Positions 49,661-62,152 of a stretch of 64,000 bases of DNA are shown here, in pieces. Numbering within the stretch: the first letter of the stretch is position 1; every line of letters begins with the position of its first letter. The DNA is from Elysia chlorotica. Lineage: Eukaryota > Mollusca > Gastropoda > Plakobranchidae. Made by a program: the position numbers and the translations under genes. The notes beneath the pieces were generated by a model. It made no database searches, had not been told where the DNA came from, and saw nothing but the letters and a program-made list of their open reading frames with translations. Where the stretch lies: assembly GCA_003991915.1 (NCBI GenBank), contig RQTK01000338.1, forward strand, positions 60,742 to 124,741, written 5' to 3'.

Positions 49661-49862
49661 GCAAAATCTTTGGGGTTTTTTTTTAGGTGGGCCCCACTGG
49701 CTAATTTCACAAGATAAAGTGAGTCAGAAAGGATTAATTTTGTTCTCTTTGCAAAAATTCAACAGTATCGAGTGCCATGCACATGGCCACGGTCTCGACA
49801 GTAAATATTGATGCCTTCGCACTCACCCCGCAGTATTTGCCTGCTGAAGACGACCAACGAAG

Positions 49863-49864
<2 letters not shown>

Positions 49865-49919
<55 letters not shown>
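49865..49919. repeat. (GA)n microsatellite
   Basis: About 27 GA units, forming the left part of a repeat also seen at 63461-63660. Confidence 0.95.
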
Positions 49920-49922
<3 letters not shown>

Positions 49923-49978
49923 GGGGGAAAAGCGAGAAAAGGAGAGGAAGATGAGAACGAGAAAGATAGAGAGTGGGG

Positions 49979-50126
49979 GTTGGGTTGGTTTAACGTCCTA
50001 CAGCAGCACTATATAGGCTATATTGTGGACGGATCCCAAGACGGACTTCTGACAATTTTATGTGCTGTCACACACGAGACAGGGCGGGGTTACCATGACT
50101 CCTGTCTCAGCCGGTCACATTATACA
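49979..50126 (-). repeat. Truncated main-family SINE flanked by direct repeats of about 40 bp
   Basis: The SINE runs from 'ggttgggttggtttaacgtc' to 'gccggtcacattatac' and lacks its tRNA head. The flank 'gagaaaaggagaggaagatg' plus 'agaacgagaaagatagagag' occurs just before it (about 49933-49972) and just after it (about 50131-50170). Confidence 0.85.
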
Positions 50127-53100
50127 AAGAGAGAAAAGGAGAGGAAGATGAGAACGAGAAAGATAGAGAGAGAGAGAGAGAGGCTGAGATAGAGAGGGGG
50201 GTAGCAAGACAGAGGTTCAGGCCTAGGCCTGTCCTAGTGCATGTACAATAGAAAAGCGCGACGAGAAGGGTTGTAGACTACTGTTAATGTTATACTGTAA
50301 TTTGTTTGAGACCAATCGAATAATATATTCTTATGCACAGGGTTTACCATTGCACTTCAGAAATAGAATTACTATACTGCATACATAGAGAGTAGCCTAG
50401 TAAGTGAGGGGATACGGTATACCATACTACTTGGCAATGTAGAAGTAGGCCTAGTACAATATTTAAAAATTAAAACAAATTGTTTTCAACCCTTAGCATG
50501 CTACACCAGCCCCTGTAGCAGTCTAGGAGAACCAAAACGCCCATTTTCTTTGAAAATAAAAACGCAAGGCCAACATTTTCGGTAAAAAAGAGCCCCCCCT
50601 TTTTTTTTTAGCTTTTTGCTGACGAATGCAGAGTTGGCTGCGGAAGGCCACATCTTTCTGGAGGGACAGGTAGTAGCATTAGTGGTAGTAGTACATATAC
50701 AAAGAAATGGGAAAACTGACAGTCTCTACTGGCAGGTGTCTAGCTTGAAACCACGATTGGTCAAAACGTTATTTGTTCTATTTCGTCCGTTGACATTGTA
50801 ATGTGACTGCAAGAGACAGGTAGTTTCCCGGCATTGCCTCCTGTGAAGCAAAACGTAAAATTGTTAGACACTAGTATTGGGACTTGTCATAGAACATAAT
50901 CTATGTAGTACTGACGTTGGAATGGAAGTTAAGCAACAAACAAGCCAACAGTAGCAGTGACAGTAGCTGCACAAACAATTTTAATAATTCACCACAAGAA
51001 CAAACACAAATTGTTTAATTCTTAAATTGTTTATTTGCATAAAAGCCAGAACATGTTTATAAATAAAATTACATGTACATCCGTAATCACACACATCATG
51101 TACTGCAAAAATACAAACAAACAAACAATCTTATACACCTTTAAATTACGAAAAAACAAAAAACAAAATTATTTTACAAAATGATTCTAAGAAAATAAGG
51201 GAAGTGCAAGTTAGGGCAAGCATTAAAATTGTATTATGTTTCTGATAAAGACACGAGAACACCATTTTGAATTTCAAACACTGCCAATCAATGCAATAAG
51301 AATAATTCACCCCTTAGTTCACATCTTTGAACATTTTCTAGAAATTGTTAATTTTTTTTTTTTTTTCCTCCTGTATAGTACACATTAATAAACGTCCACT
51401 CTAAAGTCTAACCTTCAACTTAAGATCAAATAAAAAACTGATCTATTAAAAAAAAAAAAACCCACAATTATCAAAAGAAAACCAATTACTTGCAAGAAAA
51501 AAAAGTCACTGTTAGGCTTCTTCATTTATGATACAGATGATACATTACATATACATGTAGATAAATTTTAGTCCTGATCACTATTTTCTTTGAGCATGCT
51601 TTTTTATTTGTTGTACTACTACTAGTAGCCTACATAAAATTACATGGACTGGGCATTTCCTAGTACCAACTCAATCTCTAATTTAGACAGTACAGACATA
51701 TACGTTTTTAATAAAGATTCTTTACGACAAAGGACCCTTCTGGTGTTACATGAAGGCCTATAAAAATCAATACATTTTACAAATAACACAGATTTCGATC
51801 TTAAGAATTTCAGTAAAGAGATTCCCAAATTGGTTGGTGTTTCATAATTTAAAATGATTGCAACAATCAGATCTGCACAGCTGCTAAAAACTGTGGTGTA
51901 TTAAAAACTTAAATTATGCCTAGAATTAGAAAAAGGCTTCACAATTATGCATAAGATAATTTATGCATATTTCAGTTTATCAATTAAAATCATTTTTTAA
52001 GTGAAAGCTATACTTATATTATTAAAATATTTCAGAGCATTTTACCCGCTAAAATAAAACTTTGAAAATGCCACGTCTAGAACAAATTAAAAGAATCAAT
52101 AAGAAAAAGTCACACGATTCACACTAAAACTTCGTTACAGCTTACATTATGTACATGTAGCTTATGCTCAGTTTCCCCGACCACATTTGTATCTTTTCTG
52201 TTCGAAATCTAAGAGCAATGCATGTATTATAATATGATTACCATTAACAAAGTTGACAAGTCTATTAATTCAACCATAAAAAAGCTTTATTATAATATTC
52301 ACACAGTTCCTCAGATACACTACATTAAATAATACAGCATGGTGTACTACAACTACACAGACACTTCTACTACCAGTACTAGTATCACTCTCTTGTCTGT
52401 AGTCAATTTGTGAGATCAATAAATACTCATTTTTTTTTTTAATCACTCTCAGTCTCTACATATATCTGCAATCAAGTTCAGCCTCAGCATGAAAACTATA
52501 TAAACTTTTTCTTTTTTTTATCCAACAGTACAGCCAGACAAATCATAGCCTAATTAGTGCACTGCCAAAACATCTATAGTGAAATTCAGAAAATTGAATA
52601 TTGAATCCATCTAGACGAGAGGACCATTTCCTGATTTTGTTACGAAGAAGTATATAAAATAATGTATCCTATTCCTAGCACTAGTAGCAGTACCATATGA
52701 TTTTTATCATAATCAAACTTAACATAAATTTAAGGTTACCTTTTATTCTTATTCAATTATTTACATCACAAACACATTATTCTTCTACCTTTTGAAAATT
52801 AAAAAAAAAAACAAATCACCATATTTTAGGTAAAAAAAAATTGACCAAAGAAGAATAGGTACACATACTGAATAGTGATATGGTATTATATGCCACACTG
52901 GACATGTAGGGCAACACTTGCATAATAAAAATAAATCAATTGCTTCACTCTTATTGTTAGAGAGTATCTTGCTTAAGCTCCTGTAATTTAAAACAATTTC
53001 TCTTTTCATTGTAGATGTACCAAAAGCTGGTCCCATTTCAGAAATAGAATGGCACAATAGTATCCGATCAAACTCAGAATATTTTACTATTTTCAGTATT

Positions 53101-53415
53101 TATATTTTTTTCATCAGACTTTGCACGGGCATGGATATACAGACAGGTACAAGCATGAAAAAATGCACAGGTTAAGAACCCCTATTATAAAAGACTTTCT
53201 ACACAAAGATGTAGCTTCCAACTTTTGATCGATTCAATGATTCATGCATTCACCAAAACTTCAACATAGTGATCACTTGACTTTGTAAACTACGCAGGTA
53301 GGCTGCTTTCACCAGTTTCTCTCTATAATTCACAAACACTCTATTACAACCTCAGATAACAAAAAGATAAAAAAGTTCCTATCCCAAACCAACCCACACC
53401 CTAGGATCCCTGTAG

Positions 53416-56400
53416 TTAGTTCCCTTGCGCTTGCTGCTGCATCTTTTTCATCGTAGCTTCATCTTGCTGGGACAAGGCTGTCAACTTCTTTCCGATGCGA
53501 TCATGGACTTCCAGGTACTTGGCCACACACCGATCTATACAGACCGCCTCTCCCTTTGTTAGGTCTGGGTCTTTGTACTTTGCAGGTATGCACTTTTTTT
53601 GGCACGCAACTGTCATTCTGAAATTTGTAAGAATATACAACTGTAATTATTCAAATGTAGAGGCATTGAAAAAAAAACAGATCAAAAATAAAAAATCTTT
53701 TTTTATACCTCTACCTAATATTAAATTTAATTATAAATTCACGATTAGAAACTTAAACATTTGCATCACTGTGTTTTTTATCAAAGAACTTTATTGAAAC
53801 CTTTCTAAGAGATTTTTATACAAAATACGTGGACAGCTGCAAAGGGAAGGTGAAGCAAGTGTTTGTCATGCAAACTATTTTAAATAGTATCCCAATAGCA
53901 GAAGAATACTCTATCCATACATATGCCATCTTCTAGTCTCAGCAAAGGTTTAAAAAAAATTTTTTTATACATTTGTTGACAAATTTGCCATCATGTGGCA
54001 GGTTGTCCTTTTTGCAGATACTTTTGAAGTATTCTATGGCATACTTTTGGAAATCTCTTTCTTCTGCTTTGTGCATTTTTTTTTCTTGGATGAATTTATC
54101 TGCTTCAGACCCAAGATAAACTTCTTTGGGGTCTTTGATATTATACGTCAGATCAAACTCAACATCAAAAGCTCTTTTGAAGCAGCATGCACTTGGTGTG
54201 ACAAAATTTGCTAAAGAATCTCTCACACCAACTTGCACACCTTTAGTACATCTGATTGATTGGCAGTCAAGAATGGGTTGAATAACTGTGCCTTGCATGA
54301 ACAGAGTACAAAGTTTGGCTGTCTCAGACTTCAAAACATCATGAATTGCTTTAGCTTCGTTGTGTAGCTGAGCCTAGCCTTGTCTTCTGTTTTTCTTTTT
54401 GAAAGCAAAGGGGGTGTGAGTCCTCTACAAGCCTATTAAATATACACCTGTAAATGCTTAACCATCTTGCAGGAACATGCTTCAGTACTTTCCTCTGCTC
54501 TTGGCTAAAATACTCTTGCCATCTGCTTAAGTTTCTTTGCCTGACACAGCTCTTCTTCATGTAATAAAAAAATGTCAATTAAGAAGTAGGCTGGCTGATA
54601 TGGCAGCAGATGAGCTCCTTTCTCTGATGCTAAATGTACAAAATGAAGAGTACATCCAGCCAAGACACAATTTCGATTCTTCTCCACTCAAGTTCGATGA
54701 AATCCACTGATTTTCAGCATGGGGGTCTGGGGACCGTAAAGGCCCCCAGTGGGTCATGGGCAACGCCCGGTTGGTAGTCTGGGGGTCAGCAGCCCCCATA
54801 AGCTGAAGAAATTTAGTAATTTTAGCTCCTAAATATGGCCCTCAGAGATGTTTGGAGAGCACGTGCAGTGTTTTCCTTTTTTACATCAATTTTCATAATT
54901 GACTCAACAACACTATATGGGATCAATTTTTACAACTACTTTCACTTCTAGCCACATAAGGGATTGGAACATCTTGGCTTTCTTTATTTCAATTGTAGCT
55001 GCTTACAGGACAAGCAATTTTGAGTTCTTTCCACTGTTTCTAAAACCAGCTAATGCGCCTGGACTAGAAAGTAGAAAGCACAGGTTGCCATCAGTGTCAG
55101 TATCCGATCACAATGTTCAGAACCCTATCTAGACTGGCCACAACTGATAAGTAGAATATCTATCACTAAATAAACCACTGACTACACAGAATCTGTTCTA
55201 AATAAGGCTAATAATCATCAAAATCCTGGTACATGACCAAAAAACAAGTCAATCTGCTCACAACATTGCAAAATGAACCGACAATCAAGGCTTGAATGAC
55301 TCACCACTACTTGTTTATAAAATCACATACATGTAGATAACATTACTGTTGTGTTGATCAAGTAAGATCACACGCTTAAAATAAAAAATAGAACTTTATT
55401 CTAGATCTAGTTCTCTCCATTGTTGTTAATGACATGCAAGTCAGAAGATGAGGATAGACAATGTGTTGTCTGGACGAACAAAGTCAATAACAAACCACAG
55501 TGAATTGATAGGCTATTGTGGATCATCCCGGTAGACTACCGATAGTTAACAAAGAATTGCGTATCATATAAAAATTAATATTAACACCCCGCCCGATTTT
55601 CTAATGGGCTCTTTTTTCTCTTGTTACATTTATTAAAAAAAAACACTATATTTTTATAATAAAAAACGTAGCCGTAAGGTAATTTTTAAGTCCACTTTTG
55701 CAACAAGTACTGGAAAAGAAACAACCTCCGCAATGACAGTAAGAGTCCCTGGATCCACACTGCGAACAAAACTTGATAATTTTGAGTTCAAATTATATGA
55801 AGCATCTGTGGCAATAGAAAAAGGACCTTTTTTCATTCTCTCTAGATGTAACGTTTTATGTTTTGTTGTCTTTGATAATGGCTGTTGTCTTCGTGGCGTA
55901 TGTCCAAATTGAAACCTAAGTGCAATTTCTGAGTCTGGAAACATTAATTTGAAGGTTTGAGTTAAGGTGGTAGAAGAATTCATAGATAGATTCATGTCTG
56001 AAATGAACTCCACCATCAGTTCTTCATCCCTAATTGTATCTTCTTGTAATTTTTCTCCTTTGCCTTTTCCTTGGGCTCACGCTCTTTACTAACAAACTCC
56101 TCAATAGACATCTGCATATTCTGCATGTACATATTCAGTCTTGATTGTTCACTGTTGTCAGACTTTACTTTTACATTCTGGACATGTCTTTCATTGTCAC
56201 TGGTTCCAGCTGAGCCAATATACGAGGGGTGTTCATTATGTCCTTAGCTTGACCTTGAAGCAGTTATAGAAAAGAAAGAAATTTGTGGGTAGCTAGATCA
56301 TCTATGTTGAACACGGAATGCAAAATTTGGGGAAAATCGGAATTTTTTTTCTGCACCTTTTAGCGCATCAAGTAAAACAACGCCTAGGAAGTTGTCATTT

Positions 56401-59400
56401 GTTGTTTACAAATTGTCTGCCATGGAGGCCGTTGAAAATATATGTGAAATCATAGATCTACTGGTTGGCAGTCTGTTATCTTAACTTTACTATGCGAACG
56501 TCGTAAAAACAGATGCATACCATCAACTTAAGCGTAGCGGTTATAATTTTTACTTAGCATCGTTATGTTAAAATATCGTGAGAGTTGCATATAATTATTC
56601 AATTTTAATTGTATCATTAAACAGAGGTGCCTACCTCCAGAGGCAACTTGGAGGGATTTTGAAAACCAAAAAGCAGGAATTTGACTAAGAAAGAGGGATT
56701 TTTTGCGCAACTCCGCACTTACAGACACATCACTTACTAACTACTACTAGTCTAGATCTAGCCTACTAGAGCCCACTAAGACTAAGTAAGAGTTGGCTAA
56801 CTTAGAAATCTAGTCTAGAATCTATGAATCTACAGCAGTGAAGTCAAACAAAAAGAACGCCTTTGTTAACCTGTAAAACATTAGCATAGCTACCAACTTT
56901 TGAGAAAGCAAATACAGATTTTTAGCGTGGTTAGTCACTATAAACCTAATCGCTGGCCAAGCTTATTTAGTTCAGCTATCAATATTGACTTAGACACTTG
57001 TATGCTTAATCATAACTTTAAAAAAGCATTTTTTTTCCTTCCTTTTTTGGGAGAATGTGTGTGTTTTTGTTTGTTTTTTGTTGTTGAAATTTTGTTAATT
57101 TTTATCTCGAGTGTCAGAAACAGCATTTTCCAGGCTTTGCATAAACTAAATATAATATTTTAAGATGGTTGAATAAAGAATGTAAACTTTCTAGCTTGCC
57201 CAAAGCAATTGGAACTAATACCATTGTCATTGACTGAATTGACTGAAGTAACTAGTAGGGTACAAATCCGACATTTAATTTGCCCACCGTCGGCCTCAAA
57301 CTAAGCACTGAGAACCAGACGCTCTGTCACTTGAGCCAGTTCGCCCCTCAAGATCAACTACACTAGCTCTCGGTTTTTATCAGAATTAGATCTAGATGTA
57401 GATCTATACCATCGTATGTCAAACTAGATTTATAATATTAAGATCTAGATCTAGATTCACCTTTATAAGATGTAGTGTCACTTCGGAACGACAGATAGGT
57501 TTGTTTGGATGTACATGTATCTATTCCATCGGCAATGTAACGGGGAATACCGCAAATCGGGTGTCGCCGAAAAGATCGTAAATGTACGAAAATTATCGGA
57601 AATCTAGATATCCATGAGGGTAATTAAAATGATCATCATCAAACATTTTTTTTAACAATAATAATTATTCTAATCGATAACGGTGGCATCAGTTTGGCTA
57701 GAGTTGCAACACATTAGCGACAGGCAACAGCAATCATCCGTTTAAAATACCAGATCTAGATTAAGCTCAGATCTATCTTCCCGAATCCCGACGACGATTA
57801 TAAGCAAGATTTATATTGAGAAGTGAAAGCTGTGAAGAGAATTAAAGTAATTTAGCCTAGTAATAATTATTTCTTTTTTAAGTAGCCAATTTTTCTTGAT
57901 ATTTTAATATACAATAACCAACAAGAGTGGACAGAAGATCTTGTGCGGTATGTAACATCTTTGAGCACATGCAATAATGCGCCGCCCAAAGGAGATGTGT
58001 GTGTGTGTGTGTGTGTGTCTGTGTGAAAGAGTAGCCGCGATTGTGCCTAGCCCTACAAAATACAAAATTGTTTATCTGATCATGAGAGTGAGAACTCTAA
58101 GGGGACCGGCGCTTGACAGCGAAGATGGTTTGAAGTCTAAATCAATTTTGGTTTGAGGTCTAAATCAGTCTAACTTGTCGCCCCAAAACTGGATTCTTGG
58201 AAACAAACCCTCTGCCTAGCAGTAGTAAACAAAGCTATGGGATTCCCGGATGGACAGATCGCCGCCGGCGGAAGCATAATTGCCGATATAGTGGTACACT
58301 ATTTACCGTATTTTTTACCGAAAAGAGCCGCAAGTAAACGTTAAATGAACCAGTTGATAAGAGACTCGGTCGATCCCTACGCCTCTTATGAGACGTTGAA
58401 TGGGTGGTGTTAACGGCTACGCTAACCGGGCGTTATTGCCGAAAATGGCAGCAACTACTGAGTGATGGACGGGAGACCCGATTTTTAGCCGAATACCGTC
58501 AAATACGTATTTTTTCAACCAGATACGTCCCGTAAATGTAAAAAACGGGATTTTGCACCACGTGCACGGGAAAGCGGGATGAATCCCAAAAAGCGGGATA
58601 ATCCCGCCAAAAGCGGGAGGGTAGGCAGCTCTGTTATGTTAAAATATCGTGAGAGTTGCATGCGGAGAGGACAAAGAAAGGACTTATATATAACTCAAAC
58701 ACAATATCCAATGGCTCTATTTAAGTTTTATTTTTTCCGAAAGTGGGGACCACTTAATCATAATATCTACTTTTAGAAATATAGAATATAATACCGATAC
58801 AATTAATCTAGATCTAGATCTAATTCCCACCTGTTGTACATATCAACCATCATTTCCATCTCCAATTCATTTACAAATTTCATAGCAGCGTCACTCAACT
58901 CTCCCTGAGCCATCTTTGTGTTTGTTCGTCAGATCTTTACAGACTTTAATCTAGTATGTATGTTTTGCAGCAGATCTAGATTTAGATATAACTTATCTAG
59001 ACACGGTGATGGTGTGTTGAAAGCGGTTGCCGGTCACTCGTTCAGTGTTCAACTGTTCATCTGCATTCTGTTTGAGATAATAATAGATTAATTGAGAAAG
59101 TGAAAGTAGAATCCACATGTGCAAGAAGTAAACAAGGTGACCTCCCTTCTTATTTTAGCCCAACCACACACACGAGATAGGGCAGGGATACCATGACACC
59201 AGTTGGTCACATTATACTGACGAAGTCCAAGGAATAAAGTGTGAAAACGGATATTGTGAGAGGGTGGAAGGTTAATATAATCTTAAAGAAGAGAGAATTA
59301 GAGAAGTTCAGCCTTTTATTTTTTTCGCAGTTTAAAAAGTATCTATTTAATTCATAGAGCGTTGAGTGGTATAATTATATCAATAAAAGCATGCCGATGG

Positions 59401-62152
59401 TAAAAAATGGATTGTCTATAACAAAATGTAAATACTTATGTATGTGCACCAGGATTCATCATAATTTTCTTTGATCTAGGGCGTATAAACCCCCACGGTG
59501 ACGGACTTAAGTAAATTGATAGGCTATTGTGGATCATCCCGGTAGACTACCGATAGTTAACAAAGAATTGCGTATCATATAAAAATTAATATTAACACCC
59601 CGCCCGATTTTCTAATGGGCTCTTTTTTCTCTTGTTACATTTATTAAAAAAAAACACTATATTTTTATAATAAAAAACGTAGCCGTAAGGTAATTTTTAA
59701 GTCCACTTTTGCAACAAGTACTGGAAAAGAAACAACCTCCGCAATGACAGTAAGAGTCCCTGGATCCACACTGCGAACAAAACTTGATAATTTTGAGTTC
59801 AAATTATATGAAGCATCTGTGGCAATAGAAAAAGGACCTTTTTTCATTCTCTCTAGATGTAACGTTTTATGTTTTGTTGTCTTTGATAATGGCTGTTGTC
59901 TTCGTGGCGTATGTCCAAATTGAAACCTAAGTGCAATTTCTGAGTCTGGAAACATTAATTTGAAGGTTTGAGTTAAGGTGGTAGAAGAATTCATAGATAG
60001 ATTCATGTCTGAAATGAACTCCACCATCAGTTCTTCATCCCTAATTGTATCTTCTTGTAATTTTTCTCCTTTGCCTTTTCCTTGGGCTCACGCTCTTTAC
60101 TAACAAACTCCTCAATAGACATCTGCATATTCTGCATGTACATATTCAGTCTTGATTGTTCACTGTTGTCAGACTTTACTTTTACATTCTGGACATGTCT
60201 TTCATTGTCACTGGTTCCAGCTGAGCCAATATACGAGGGGTGTTCATTATGTCCTTAGCTTGACCTTGAAGCAGTTATAGAAAAGAAAGAAATTTGTGGG
60301 TAGCTAGATCATCTATGTTGAACACGGAATGCAAAATTTGGGGAAAATCGGAATTTTTTTTCTGCACCTTTTAGCGCATCAAGTAAAACAACGCCTAGGA
60401 AGTTGTCATTTGTTGTTTACAAATTGTCTGCCATGGAGGCCGTTGAATATCGCTCTGTCATCAAATTCCTTCACTTAAAAGGACAAACCCCCACGGAAAT
60501 TCATCAACAGATGGTAGAAGTTTATGCTGAAAAGTGCCCTAACTACAGTACGGTGACTCATTGGGTGAGAAAGTTCAAATCTGGCTTTTTGTCAGTGATG
60601 GATGAACCTCGCGAAGGCAGGCCAACATCTGAATCTGAATCTGAAAAGTAGTTCCTAAATGCCCATCAGGGCCAACACAGGAACGGGGCAAGTGCGTCAC
60701 GGCTGGGTTGCGGAGAACCGGTTCTTGTTCATCTGTTGTGACTGAGAAAAACGTGTCCACTGTGGAGGGACTAGTAAAGCAGGACAGGCGAATAACAGTC
60801 AAACAGTTAGCAAGTGAAACCAGGATCAGCGTAGGTTCAGTTGAAAAGATTCTTCATGATCACCTCATAAGGTTATTGACCGCTGATCAGAAGAAAGAGA
60901 GGGCTGATTGTTGCAAACATCTTCTTCGGTTAGAAGCAAATGACGACTTGTTCTTTCAGAAAATTGCAACCATGGATGAGACTTGGATCTATCAATTCGA
61001 TCCAGAGCCGAAAAACGCGTCTATGCAATGGAAAAGACCCTCATCGCCCCCACCAAAGAAAGCAAAGGTCACACAATCAAGTGGCAAGGTCATGCTGTCT
61101 TGTTTCTGGGACTGTGAGGGCATCATAATGACTGACTACATGGAAAAGGGGAAAACAATCACTGGAGAGTATTATTCAGGGTTGCTAAAAAGACTGAGAT
61201 CTGAATTAGTAAGAAGAAGACGGGGAAAGCTTCGAAACGGAGTCCTGCTTTTGCATGATAACGCTCCTGCTCATCGAGCACGACAAGCCGTTGAGACAGC
61301 TGATCAGTGTGGCTATGAAATTCTTCCCCATCTACCATATTCACCGGATTTAGCTCCATCAGACTTCTGTCTGTTCCCAAACCTTAAGAAATCCATAAAA
61401 GGGCGCCGTTTTGAAGACATTGAAGATGCGATTTCTGCTGTGGAAGAGTGGTTTCAAGCGCAAAATGACACGTTTTACTCTCAAGGACAGGTGGCAGAAA
61501 TGTGTAACTATGCAGGGTGACTATGTAGAGAAATAAATGTAAGTGCCAAATTTTAAGTCTCTGGCTCTTGGGTTTATTCCTTCATTGTCATGCTAAGAAC
61601 ATAGTGAACACCCCTCGTAAATATATTAAATCACACTTTCAAAAAACACAGTGTGCGTAGAACTGGTTCTAAAAAATATGTTTTTGATTTCGTATATTTT
61701 TATCCTCAATCGGCAATGCATAGAAATGATCTAGAGTCTACATTAAAATATATGTGAAATCATAGATCTACTGGTTGGCAGTCTGTTATCTTAACTTTAC
61801 TATGCGAACGTCGTAAAAACAGATGCATACCATCAACTTAAGCGTAGCGGTTATAATTTTTACTTAGCATCGTTATGTTAAAATATCGTGAGAGTTGCAT
61901 GCGGAGAGGACAAAGAAAGGACTTATATATAACTCAAACACAATATCCAATGGCTCTATTTAAGTTTTATTTTTTCCGAAAGTGGGGACCACTTAATCAT
62001 AATATCTACTTTTAGAAATATAGAATATAATACCGATACAATTAATCTAGATCTAGATCTAATTCCCACCTGTTGTACATATCAACCATCATTTCCATCT
62101 CCAATTCATTTACAAATTTCATAGCAGCGTCACTCAACTCTCCCTGAGCCAT
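53416..62152 (-). CDS. TIMM10: Mitochondrial import chaperone TIMM10, with two alternative identical first exons
   Basis: Tim10 is a small intermembrane-space chaperone that, with Tim9, escorts carrier proteins to the inner membrane. The second exon (53617-53416) codes [17 protein letters not shown], then [20 protein letters not shown] and ends QQQAQGN. The first exon (83 nt) codes [20 protein letters not shown] and ends VDMYN. It exists twice, identical, at 58913-58831 and 62152-62070. Either joins the second exon in phase 2 to give 94 aa (human 90). The twin CX3C motifs (CQKKC, CIDRC) are intact. The intron is 5.2 or 8.5 kb and is full of transposon DNA. The second first exon comes from the tandem duplication described separately. 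Which promoter is used cannot be told. Confidence 0.93.
53939..56222 (-). pseudogene. hAT-like transposase relic in the TIMM10 intron
   Basis: Pieces in transcript order: 56180-55654 with [36 protein letters not shown] and [15 protein letters not shown], then [14 protein letters not shown]. Next comes 54690-54351 with [34 protein letters not shown] and [16 protein letters not shown]. Last is 54334-53939 with [16 protein letters not shown]-like and [18 protein letters not shown] blocks. This arrangement (LIDIF, then LKHV-TRWLSL) is common in a large hAT-like transposase group of animals. Frame changes and a GC-rich hairpin-forming insert (about 54715-54800) show it is dead. Its 5' part is repeated at 59514-60233. 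Confidence 0.7.
56223..56436 (+). mobile_element. Mariner remnant, 5' end only
   Basis: Identical to the first 214 bp of the mariner at 60234. The rest, plus about 127 bp of right flank, is missing, and the junction shows a 2-base overlap (AA). Confidence 0.9.
56882..57025. repeat. Unnamed dispersed repeat shared with 42527-42660
   Basis: Same order of blocks as the merlin-intron copy: 'gcaaatacagattt', 'aacctaat.g.tggccaag', 'ttcagctatcaatattgact'. Confidence 0.75.
57245..57347 (-). repeat. SINE head fragment
   Basis: On the - strand: GGGCGAACTGGCTCAAGTGA (A-box-like) and AGTTTGAGGCC (B-box-like); this is the tRNA part of the main SINE family. Confidence 0.7.
58831..58913 (-). CDS. TIMM10: TIMM10 first exon, proximal copy
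   Basis: The start codon is at 58913, in the context AAAGATGG. The donor after TACAACAG is 'gtggga'. Sequence is identical to 62070-62152, including about 80 bp on its left and about 250 bp on its right. Confidence 0.9.
60234..61617 (+). mobile_element. Mariner transposon, full length with an internal 104-bp insertion
   Basis: Terminal inverted repeats CGAGGGGTGTTCA..., agreeing at most of the first 30 positions, are flanked by TA on both sides. 1384 bp in all, or 1280 bp without the 104-bp insertion, the usual mariner length. It was inserted upstream of the hAT-like relic before the block was duplicated, since its 5' end is also in copy 1. Confidence 0.95.
60433..61520 (+). pseudogene. Mariner transposase, interrupted
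   Basis: N-terminal part [18 protein letters not shown]...[10 protein letters not shown]...[10 protein letters not shown] (helix-turn-helix DNA binding) up to about 60631. It resumes after a 104-bp insertion flanked by 'catctg' (60626-60631 and 60730-60735) at [19 protein letters not shown]. The insertion shifts the frame and brings a stop. The catalytic triad is present: [14 protein letters not shown] and YSPDLAPSD, with 34 residues between the last two aspartates (D34D), the mariner signature. The ORF ends with TGA at 61518-61520. Confidence 0.92.
62070..62152 (-). CDS. TIMM10: TIMM10 first exon, distal copy
   Basis: Identical to the proximal copy, with the same donor and flanks. Being outermost, it is the likelier ancestral position of the gene start if the duplicated block moved toward the second exon, but direction cannot be proved. 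Confidence 0.9.

Larger units (their letters stand above)
47137..53415. other. Region between merlin and TIMM10
   Basis: No host gene identified. Separate entries cover the SINEs, the TIR element and the LINE relic. From about 50270 to 53415 the DNA is AT-rich and quiet; its right end should include the TIMM10 3' UTR. The short frames seen there have no recognisable motif. Confidence 0.5.
56622..58633. mobile_element. Non-autonomous TIR element of about 2 kb, hAT-like ends
   Basis: Left end CAGAGGTGCCTACCTCC; reverse complement of the right end CAGAGCTGCCTACCCTCC. No transposase seen. The right end is rich in short palindromes of the gcggga/tcccgc type. It contains an unnamed repeat (56882-57025), a SINE head (57245-57347) and a (GT)n tract (57998-58019). 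No 8-bp target duplication is visible; instead a 29-bp direct repeat flanks the wider insertion. Confidence 0.6.
55503..59166. repeat. Tandem duplication, copy 1 (near side)
   Basis: Matches copy 2 (59514-62405) in three colinear blocks: 55503-56436, 56435-56590 and 58633-59166 (offsets 4011, 5310 and 3239). Compared with copy 2 it lacks about 1.3 kb (most of the mariner) and has 2071 extra bases (56591-58661). The matching blocks are identical wherever I compared them. Confidence 0.95.

Noticed and set aside
49347-49811. 154-aa ORF on the + strand
   Set aside because: It is the antisense of the LINE RNase H relic.
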